NCBI GenBank assembly: GCA_947561395.2
Contig: OX387185.1
Location: 17,696,366 to 17,760,365 of the forward strand
Length of the DNA: 64,000 nt
Source: Buxus sempervirens
Lineage: Eukaryota; Streptophyta; Magnoliopsida; Buxales; Buxaceae
Direction: 5' to 3'
Part shown: in pieces, positions 55,902 to 64,000 of the stretch
How the letters are laid out: each line of letters opens with the position of its first letter
Position numbering within the stretch: the stretch's first letter is position 1
The notes under the pieces: model-generated
The model's input: only the letters and a program-made list of their open reading frames with translations
Databases searched by the model: none
What the model was told of the DNA's origin: nothing
Position numbers and translations under genes: made by a program

Positions 55902-57558
55902 ATGGCCTTTGATTCAGCCTCCGCGCCTTCTTCGTCTTCTGTACCTGAAATATCAACTTCCAGACCAACCATTAGAGCAAAACCTCCAAATTTGACAAGA
56001 TATGCCATTGTAGATGCTTGTTACGAGAGATGGTTGACTCAATGACCCATCAAGACAAGATAGATTGGGACTTCACCAATCTAGGCCACATCCTCTCACT
56101 CCCTAAAGTTTCCCTAAAATGGGAAATCATAAAGGCATTGATTGGGCATTGGGAACCCCAATTAAACCTTTTCAGGTTCGGGGATAAGGAGATGACCCCT
56201 ACAGTCGAGGAGGTTGAAACCATCCTCAACCCTAGGTTCTCCAAAAAGGTAGTCAACCCACCTCTCAAACCAAGCTTCAAAAGGGAAGCCTCTACTTTTT
56301 TAGGTATTGGCAAGAAAGAGTTAGGGGATGCTGACGCCCTATTGACCCTATTGAAGTCATTTTTGACTGAAAAGCTATTGAATAGCTCAAACCATCCAGC
56401 CTAGTTTAATGCCTTAACTTTGATAGTGGTCAACCAACTTTATTCCCCCATGATGATAGTGAGGTAGATTTATCCCTCATTTCAGTCATTTGCCAGGTTA
56501 GGGAGCGCGAAAGGCTTGCCCCTATGATCCTTGCTGAAATATACCAGGCCCTGACAGATTGCTATCATCGGAAGAAGAAGAGTTTCCTCGCCTGCGCCCC
56601 TATCCTTCAGGTAAAGTCTAAATCTCTTTCTTGAATTACAATTTTCTTGTGAATTTGAAATTTTCTTTGCAACTAAATTGAAATGCTTCCCTTTTCTTTG
56701 CAGCTCTAGCTTCTAGATCATCTGACTCAGATCGAGGAGATAGACTGACACTTTGCCTGGAACATGGGTGTTCTCACTTTGATGAACAATCGGGGATGTC
56801 TTTCTATCCCAGGAGGCAAGAGGGGGTGGTTTGTCTTCTTAGGGACGCTCCAGGATGACCAGATGAGATGGCCTGGTACTTATCAGCCTTCTGCCGAGAC
56901 GGTGATCAGTTTCCCAGATCGGAATTTTGCCGTGCTCATGGGCTTGAGGTCTGCTTTGCTTTACTTGCCTTTGATGGTCATCCGACAGTTCAGAGAGGAG
57001 ACTCAGGGGATCCTGGTACCTCAGGGCTATGATGAGTTTATTGGCACACTCACACCGGCCACCATGGGGTTGTGCTTCCATTTGATGAAGGAGTGGCCCC
57101 ATGCCTGCTTTTTGAGTGGTCCTGTCTTCTCCAAACTGCATGAGAAGGACTACCTCTTTTGGATTAGGGAGCAAGCGCAGAATTGTACTTCTGTACCGGT
57201 GGATCCCCCTGCTGTCCCGTGTCCTACCTATGAGGACCTTTTGGAGACTGAGAGGGCTTCTCATAGGCGGCTCCAGCATATATGGGTAGAGGAGGCTCGA
57301 GCCATGAGACTGGAGAAGGAGGACTTGGAGAGACGGCTCGCAGAGCAGATACAAGCCCGTCGCTTCGAGGTTAGAGCCGCATGGCGTAGGCATGATGAGA
57401 CCATGGCCAGGCTCAGAGATATGAGGACCAGATAGACCCTCTCAGATGATGTCATTTCCTTCGTTAGCGACCCGGATACAGAGGGGGCTGAGAGGCTTGT
57501 CGTGGTTCAGGCAGCTCGGATTAGAGAGCTCGAGGAGAGACTAGGGGATAGAGATTAG
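55902..57558 (+). pseudogene. Antisense DUF7745 / girdin-like gene of E
   Basis: Starts MAFDSASAPSSSSVP, then matches D's gene along its length. IGHWEPQLNLFRFG and MTPTVEEVE mark the DUF7745 region; an intron lies at about 56612-56703; after it come WPGTYQPSAETVISF, a KDYLFWI segment and a C-terminal Glu/Arg-rich coiled coil. Ends near 57558. Broken, a handful of breaks. As in D it converges on pol, with ~1 kb between the two 3' ends. Confidence 0.68.
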
Positions 57559-57987
57559 CCCTTTTATTGTATTTTTTTTCTTTTTTACACTTTTGTACAA
57601 AGAGAAACTCCTCTAGTGGAAAGACAAGGAATACAAAAATAGGTTTTTATACTATTGGCCTCAGAACTCTCATATACTTGTAAAAACTAATAGTTTAATG
57701 AAAAGTCATTGATTTCTCATCATCGGCCAAAATATAATTTTACTTTTTTATGTATTTTTGTAGGAAATTGGTCCACAGTGCTTTAATCACATATAGTTTA
57801 ATGAATTAAAGCAAGTTGAACAAAAAGTGTATTTTAAATAATAGGGAAGAATCCATTCCGTCAACCTTTGGACCTTTAGACTCATCCCCAAATTGCATAC
57901 CATCTCCATTGATGATGCCATCACTTACTGGCTCAATCCTATGCTGAAAATCTGCCCAACTCAACCCTGCTGTTGAAAACTGTGTAT

Positions 57988-58100
57988 TCAGACCGGTTTA
58001 GCCGAAACCGCCTTTAACATGTGGTTTTCTGATCATTCTGCCAAAACCGTATAAACAATGCGGCTTGGACCAATCTGTACCCACAGTGCGGTTTTTGACC
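57988..58100. other. ACCGC/GCGGT word cluster between E's antisense gene and pol
   Basis: GAAACCGCC, AAACCGTAT, AATGCGGC and CAGTGCGGTT occur in about 110 bases. D has no clear counterpart of its own word at this place. Confidence 0.55.
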
Positions 58101-58140
58101 TTTTTTCAGTTTTTTCATTTTTCTTTTGCTCTTCTTCTTC

Positions 58141-58302
58141 TGGCCAATATTGCCCCTAGTGCCTGTTACGGTTTTCACCAGGGCCGGCTCATTTACTCCG
58201 TCATTGCCAATCCAACACCGAGAGTTGAAGGAATACACCAAGATCACTGAGGGCTTGGCCAATAGGACGAAATGAAGGCTAGGTTAAGTTTATGAAAGAA
58301 AA
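58141..58302 (-). other. Conserved non-coding block downstream of pol (E copy)
   Basis: Minus-strand counterpart of the blocks in A, B and D. Element-sense anchors are CTTTCATAAACTTA, TTCGTCCTAT, CCCTCAGTGATCTT, GACGGAGTAAA and GTGAAAACCGTAA. Confidence 0.68.
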
Positions 58303-58616
58303 GTTATTATAGGCTCAAAATTTTTGGATTTTTGAAATATGACAACTAGGCTTACAGTTATGATGGATATAACCCCGATTCCCAAAATTTGCCCTTTTTC
58401 TCTCCTTTTATATTTGGCTTTCATTTGTTACCTTATTTTTCTTCTCCTATTTTTTCTTTATTTTTGCCCCTATTGGTTTTGCCCCAGTTGCAACTGTAAG
58501 TCCCAGTTTGGGTTCTTAAAAAAACATGAACAGGCTCAACTTGGTTAGGCTAGGGATTTTAAAATTTTTGAGGGATAAAGAAAAATGGCCTCGGATCATT
58601 TCCTAGTGATATTCTT

Positions 58617-61600
58617 TCAAGGGAAATACCGCTTGACCGCGTCAGAGTTGATTGGCTCAGGAAAGTCCTTCCCATCCATCTCTGATAAGATGAGAGCACC
58701 TCTTGATAGAACCTTCTTCACCATATAAGGTCCTTCCCAATTTGGCTTAAACTTTCCACGAGGGTCCTCCAGAAATGGTAATGTTTTCTTTAAAACCAAA
58801 TTACCCACTTGGAAAGCTCTGGGCTTCACCTTCTTATTATAAGCCCTGGCCATTCTCTTCTGGTACAATTGGCCGTGACAAAGCGCATTCAGACGCTTTT
58901 CCTCTATTAAGTTGAGTTGATCATATCTAGACTGAACCCATTTAGCTTCTTCGAGTTTTGCTTCCATAAGCACTCTTAGTGATGGGATTTCCACTTCAAC
59001 GGGTAAGACTGCCTCTGTTCCATAAACCAAGGAATACGGCGTTGCCCCAGTAGAAGTCCGGATTGAGGTTCTGTAAGCATGTAGAGCAAATGGTAGCATT
59101 TCGTGCCAATCTTTATAACTTACTACCATGTTCTGAATTATCTTCTTTATGTTCTTATTTGCCACCTTCACTGCCCCATTCATCTTTGGCCTGTATGGAG
59201 CTGACTTGTGATGAATTATCTGAAACTGTTCACAGATCTTCTTCATATCCTTGTTCTTAATATTTGAAGCATTGTATGATACTATGGCATTTGGCAATCC
59301 ATAGCGACAAATTATGTTGTGCTTCAAAAACTTAAGAACGTGGTTTCCTGTGATATTTGCATATGAAGCATCTTCAACCCACTTCGTGAAACAATCGATC
59401 GCCACGAGGATGAACCGGTGTCCATTTGATGCTTTTGGAGAAATCATCCCAATGACATCAATACCCCACATAGAAAAAGGCCATGGCAAGGTCATGCTAT
59501 GTAGTTCACTTGGTGGTGCATGCTTATTATCAGCATATATTTGGCACAAATGGCACCTCTTGACATGTACGCAACAATCATGCTCCATCGTAGACCAATA
59601 ATATCCCATTCGCAGTATTTTCCTTGCGAGCATGTGTCCATTCATATGCGGCCCACAAACTCCTCCATGTACTGTTTCTATTAATCTTTCTGCTTCAATC
59701 TTGGTGACACATCTAAGTAGAACATCATTGTAGGATCTCTTGTATAACTGCCCACCACTTAGAAGGAACTACCCTGCTAACCTCTATATCGTTCTTTTTT
59801 CAGTAGAAGTAGCACCTTCTGGGAAACCCCGATTATTCAAGAAATTCCTGATATCTTGAAACCATGGTATTTCTACTTCTTGCGCTCCTTCTAGAACAAG
59901 ACAGTAAGCTGGCTCATCTCTGACTTCAATTTCGAATGGTTCGATGTCTTCCCCTTCTGGAATGCTAACCATCGAAGCCAATGTCACCAAGGCATCCGCA
60001 AATTGATTCTTAGATCTTGGTATATAGCTAAATGAAATTCGAGTAAATTTGGTACTAATTTCTTCCAAATACTGGTGCTATGGGATCAACTTGTGATCTT
60101 TGGTTTTCCATTCACCAGTTGTTTGGAAGATGATAAGACTCAAATCCCCATATACGTCAAGTTCTTGAACATCATGATCTAGAGCAGCTTGTAATCCAAT
60201 TATACATGCTTCATACTCTGCGATGTTGTTTGTGCACTGAAAGCTCAACTTTACTGCAATTGGGATATGCGAACCATCCGGCTTCACTAAAACTGCGCCA
60301 ATCCCATTTCCATTCATATTTGCAGCCCCATCAAAGAACATCTGCCAGGAGTCTTCACTTTCTTCTTCTTTAGCAAATAAGATAGCCTCATTAGGGAAAT
60401 TTGTCTTAAGAGGCTGATAATCTGGTAACGGATGCTCAGCTAGGTGGTCAGCGATTGCTTGACCTTTGATTGCTTTCTGAGTGACGTAGGTTAGGTCGAA
60501 TTCTGAAAGCAAAAGCTGCCATCTCTCTATTCTACCAGTTAAGGCCGGTTTTTCAAACAAATACTTCAAAGGATCCATCCTTGAAATCAGCAAAGTTGAA
60601 TAGCTTAAGAAATAGTGCCTAAGCCTCTGAGTTGCCCAGACCAAAGCACAGCAAGTCTTTTCCAAAGGCGAATATCTCATCTCGTAATCTGTGAACTTCT
60701 TGCTCAAATAGTAGATAGCATTTTCTTTTCTGCCTGTTTCATCATGCTGCCTCAGTACACATCCCATTGATGTTTCTAAAACCGATAGATAAAGAATCAA
60801 CGGTTTTCCTGGAGTTGGCGGTACTAGAACAGGTGGGTTTAACAGATAATCCTTTATCTTGTCGAATGCTTGCTGGAAATCCTCATTCCATATAGTTGGG
60901 TTGTTCTTCCTTAGAAGCTTAAAGATCGGTTTGTAAATAGAGGTGAGCTGTGCTATGAACCGGCTAATGTACTAAATTCTTCTAAGAAAACCCCTGACTT
61001 CCTTTTCTGTTTTAGGAGGCGGCATCTCAATGATTGCCTTTGCTTTAGACGGGTCTATCTCAATCCTTCTTCTGCTTACAATGAATCCCAATAATTTCCT
61101 TGATGTGGCTCCAAAAACACACTTTGCTGGATTAAGCCTTAAACTGTATTTCCTTAAGCGGTCAAATACTTTTTTCAGATTGATCAAGTGGTCATCTTCT
61201 TCACAAGACTTGGCAATCATGTCATCCACATAAACCTCCATCTCTTTTGGATCATGTCGAGAAAAAGGGCCGTCATGGCTCGCTGATATGTTGCCCCGGC
61301 ATTCTTTAGTCCAAATGGCATGACTGTGTAGTGAAAGGTTCCCCAAGGCATGATAAAAGCAGTTTTCTCTTGATCTTCCTTTGCCATCTTGATTTGGTTA
61401 TATTCGGAAAAGCCGTCCATAAATGAGAACAAGTTGTGCACTGCAGTATTATCAACCAAGATATCGATGTGAGGCAAGGGAAAGTCGTCTTTTGGGCTCG
61501 CCTTGTTCAAGTCTCTGTAATTTACACACATCCTGACCTTTCCATCTTTCTTTGGAACCGGCACTATATTAGCAAACCAATCAAGGTACGTGGAAACTAC

Positions 61601-61632
61601 CAAAAATCCAGCTTGAAACTGTTTAACCACTT
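58617..61632 (-). pseudogene. E pol: RT (most), RNase H, second RNase H, integrase
   Basis: Minus strand. RT enters at VKQFQAGF where F cuts it and shows YRDLNKASPKDDFPLPHI and YVDDMIAKS. Gypsy RNase H, the Tat second RNase H (MFFDGA, AEYEAC) and integrase follow, with WGIDVIG, VSYNAS and GAVKVA at the places that carry D-D-E in the family. It ends EPINSDAVKRYFP, the same tail as D. Broken, several breaks; the last ~340 residues are open. Confidence 0.88.
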
Positions 61633-63303
61633 TGTGCGCACCTAAAAATCTAGATCGCACACGGGGCGCACATTGGATTCGTGCATGCCTCGGGACATTC
61701 GGAGTCGCCACTGCCTGAGAGGTGCAGGCAGACACGGTGTTTGCCCTTTTCGGGTCTAGGCCTGGTCTGCGGCTTTTCAGAGTTCTAGTTAAGTCCTCGG
61801 TTACGTCCGGGGAAGTCCGAAGACACCCTGGCCCGCCCCGTTGGTTTGACGGGTCCCTCGGGTCTCCCTGGTTTTTGAGTCAATTCCACCCTTCCTAGAC
61901 CAGCATGCTGTTTATTGGGTCTTGCGGGGCCCTCTGTAGGTGTGGGTCCCTTTTACTTTGATTTTATCTTTTTATTTAGTGAAGTGAAATGGGTCGGACC
62001 CGGGTCCCGTTGGAAGACCCGTGGGTTGCCATGGTTGGGCCTTGGGCCCAGTTGGGTTATTGGGTAACTCATTTGGTTATTAAATTAAACTATTTATACA
62101 TGTAATGGGCTTAGTGGGCTTGGAATTGGCCCATTAGTCAAGGGGCCTGGGCCTGTTTATTGAAAACAGGCCTGGTATAGGCTAGTCAAAATGTGGGCCA
62201 CTCAAGTGGGCCCAGGGTGCCTTGGTGGGCCCATCTAGGCCCAAAGTCCTTAAATGGGCTAAGAATAGCCCAAAGTGTATATGAGATCGGTTCAAGCCGA
62301 TTCAGGCTAGATCAAGTCCAACCGGGCCGAAAATTAGGTTTTTATGTTACTTTTACATCTGCTCGTATTTTCTATACGGGCCACCCTTGCCCGTGAACGA
62401 AATCTGGTTTGGCTCGCCCGTGAAGCAAACACGGTCCTGCCCGGACCGCTCTGAGTTTACGGGCACAACCAAATTTGCATTTCTGGTGCCGATTCAGCTT
62501 GGGATTACTCCGGCGACCTTCTCAGGTGTTCCGGCAGCTTCAAATGGGATTCCAGATTCTTCAAATGCTATATTTCCTTCATTTGGCCTAAAAGGCCATT
62601 CTCTTCTTCTTCCTTTTGATTTTCTTGAAGCAACAAGACCTCTTCTTGATTGTTTGTAGCCAAATTCTAGAATGGGAAAAGGGGAGTTTACAGGGAATTA
62701 TGGAACCTCAAAGGAGTCAAATTCTGCCTTTCCAAAGAACCAAAAAAAAGATTACTAAATCAGTTAATTAAGGTGTCCTTAAGGCATTTTCTTTCCCCCT
62801 TTTTTTTATGATGACCATCTCCCTGAAATTAGCCTTTCATGACTTTCAAAAACAGCAATTGGATTAGTGGTAACAAGAACAAAATAGAGAAAAGAAACCG
62901 GAAGAGATATTGAAATTGATAATGTTATGTTATAAAGCTTAACATACTTACAATATGATTATTTGCTGGTTATGGTTCCTCTGAGTAAATTGGGAAGCGC
63001 TTCCGCGTCCTCCGTGATTTCTTAGAAGGGTTTTTGGCAGAGGTTTGATAGGTTCTTGATGCTTAAAGGATGAAAAAAGAAGAGTTTAGATGAAATTTGG
63101 GCAGTATAAGGGTACTTTGGTCATTAGGGATTTTGGGTATTGGGAGAGACAGAGTTTGGACAGATCTTGGACGTGGAAATGCTGGGGGAGGAGGAGGAGA
63201 GGGCCAAAGGAGAAGGCTTGTTGAAATGGGGGGGGGGGGGGGCCTCTCTATTTATAGGCAAAAAGGGGCGTGCCTGTATTTGAAGTACGGGCGTGCCTTG
63301 CCC
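61633..63303 (-). mobile_element. Element F: family X LTR (3' part), inserted in E's RT
   Basis: Element sense: ends GGTGCGCACA at 61633, close to A's LTR. Like A it carries GGCCCA-rich sequence (62030-62280), CCCGT/ACGGG words (62344-62470 and 63265-63300) and a TATA (minus, 63249-63257). Element I cuts it at 63304. It is in the same orientation as E and is probably the 3' LTR of a longer element. The stretch 62480-63240 shows no gene; the small frames there are not supported. Confidence 0.82.
61701..61731 (-). other. U5 hairpin plus PBS-like decamer (F)
   Basis: On the minus strand, stem CTGCCTG/CAGGCAG with a 7-base loop, then TGGCGACTCC (61701-61710), whose far end is 78 bases from the LTR end. 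Confidence 0.75.
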
Positions 63304-64000
63304 TGTAACGCCCCGGATCCGTGTTGTTCAATAAAGATATAACACGTCTCACGGAGGTTAGGCAAGGATCGATAATTAAATATGATCGCTGGATAATCAT
63401 CTAACTATAACCTGTCAGAGTGCACAATTTAATTCATCCCAGAAATGTAACATTTAGACTTAACTAGAAACATATGGTTCAACCCCCAAATAGACTTTAA
63501 TACACCTCAAATATTCAGGGTACTCAAATTCGGAACAAGATAACTTACAAGTCTAAGGAAGGTAATAGTAATCTTCCTCCCTATAAGCCTCAGCAGGATC
63601 TACCCCAGTAGTCGCCTCACCACGAGTATCTGAAAATCACAACAAAACAACAGAGTGAGATACGAATATCTCAGCGAGTAGCACATGCATGCAGAAATAG
63701 TTAATCACATTTCAAAGCTATGCATCGATAAACATTCCGTACGATTAAACAACTCATATCCATTTCAAGTTCAAAACAACACCCATTTCATCAGTCAAGT
63801 CACATCTCAGTTAAGTACGACAACACATCGATCGGTCAATGTCATGACTATCGTTTAGTTGATAAATTAAACATGCCAAGTAGACACTCCACACCTCCAT
63901 GTACACAGTTCTCAGGGTTTCGGAAACTCTGAAATGACGGCCTACTCAGGGTTTCGTCATCCAATGCAGGCCTACTCCCCGGGTTTCTGCATTGACAACC
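63304..64000 (-). mobile_element. Element I: LTR 3' part of a chromovirus-like Ty3/gypsy element
   Basis: Element sense: ends GATCCGGGGCGTTACA at 63304, an ending common in Tekay-type chromoviral LTRs. Before it lie GATTACTATTACC, a TTTTCAGATACTCG segment with TACTCGCTGAG, and near the window edge short repeats of GTAGGCC and AAACCC phrases. It runs off the window. It is the youngest layer on the right side, since it cuts F, which cuts E, which cuts H. Confidence 0.65.

Larger units (their letters stand above)
48377..61632 (-). mobile_element. Element E: Tat-lineage element with antisense genes, LTR family Y
   Basis: In minus direction it is entered inside RT (cut by F at 61632), then pol to 58617, the conserved block, two antisense genes, polypurine tract and 3' LTR (50810-48377). 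The order is the same as in D, but sequence similarity is moderate, so E is a separate subfamily. Its LTR left end abuts H. Broken, with several breaks in pol and the antisense genes; the 5' half lies beyond F, outside the window. Confidence 0.87.

Noticed and set aside
62193-63342. Small plus-strand frames in F's LTR as host genes
   Set aside because: They lie within a family X LTR on the opposite strand and show no domain.

Overview
The window is plant nuclear DNA made almost entirely of nested LTR retrotransposons. The evidence is pol genes of the Ty3/gypsy Tat lineage (RT, RNase H, a second archaeal-type RNase H, integrase), 2.3-3.5 kb LTRs, spliced genes of the plant mobile domain (PMD) and DUF7745 (girdin-like) families, and CCAAT/TATA-type promoters. 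A eudicot is likely; the species cannot be told. I see no rRNA, tRNA, CRISPR, DNA transposon or ordinary host gene. Element names A-I are mine.

Layout. The base layer is element C (minus strand), seen at 15747-18149, 41239-42185 and 43430-46413. Its left end is interrupted by a plus-strand stack in which the 3' end of each element abuts its target: G (ends 15746, in C's integrase region), B (ends 11149, in G's 3' non-coding part) and A (ends 4175, in B's RT). Inside C's RT sits D (18150-41233, minus), a 23 kb element with both LTRs, PPT, PBS, long open gag-pro and pol frames and a 5 bp target duplication. A chromovirus-like LTR piece (about 42186-43429) lies further right in C. H (from 46414, plus) cuts C's gag, E (48377-61632, minus) cuts H, F (from 61633, minus) cuts E's RT, and I (from 63304, minus) cuts F's LTR.

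Two Tat LTR families are present. Family X (A, B, G, F) runs from TGTARRCAC to GCGCACA or GTGCACACA. Family Y (D, E) runs from TGTAGACACC to GTCTCACA. D and E also carry, antisense to their own genomic RNA and between pol and the 3' LTR, a pair of intron-containing genes: a PMD protein and a DUF7745 coiled-coil protein.

The most interesting signals are non-coding. (1) Each element carries clusters of its own short CpG-containing palindromic word next to promoters; in D and E the same word sits in the LTR promoter and upstream of the antisense genes. (2) A copy of the first 10 bases of the primer binding site lies inside U5, about 70 bp before the LTR end, in six of seven LTRs and at 35 bp in the seventh. 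(3) Family X carries repeated tRNA-acceptor-like (anti-PBS) motifs before its 3' LTR. (4) A conserved non-coding block follows pol in A, B, D and E. Together these suggest a retroelement lineage with its own cis code and accessory antisense proteins; the link between code and proteins is inference.
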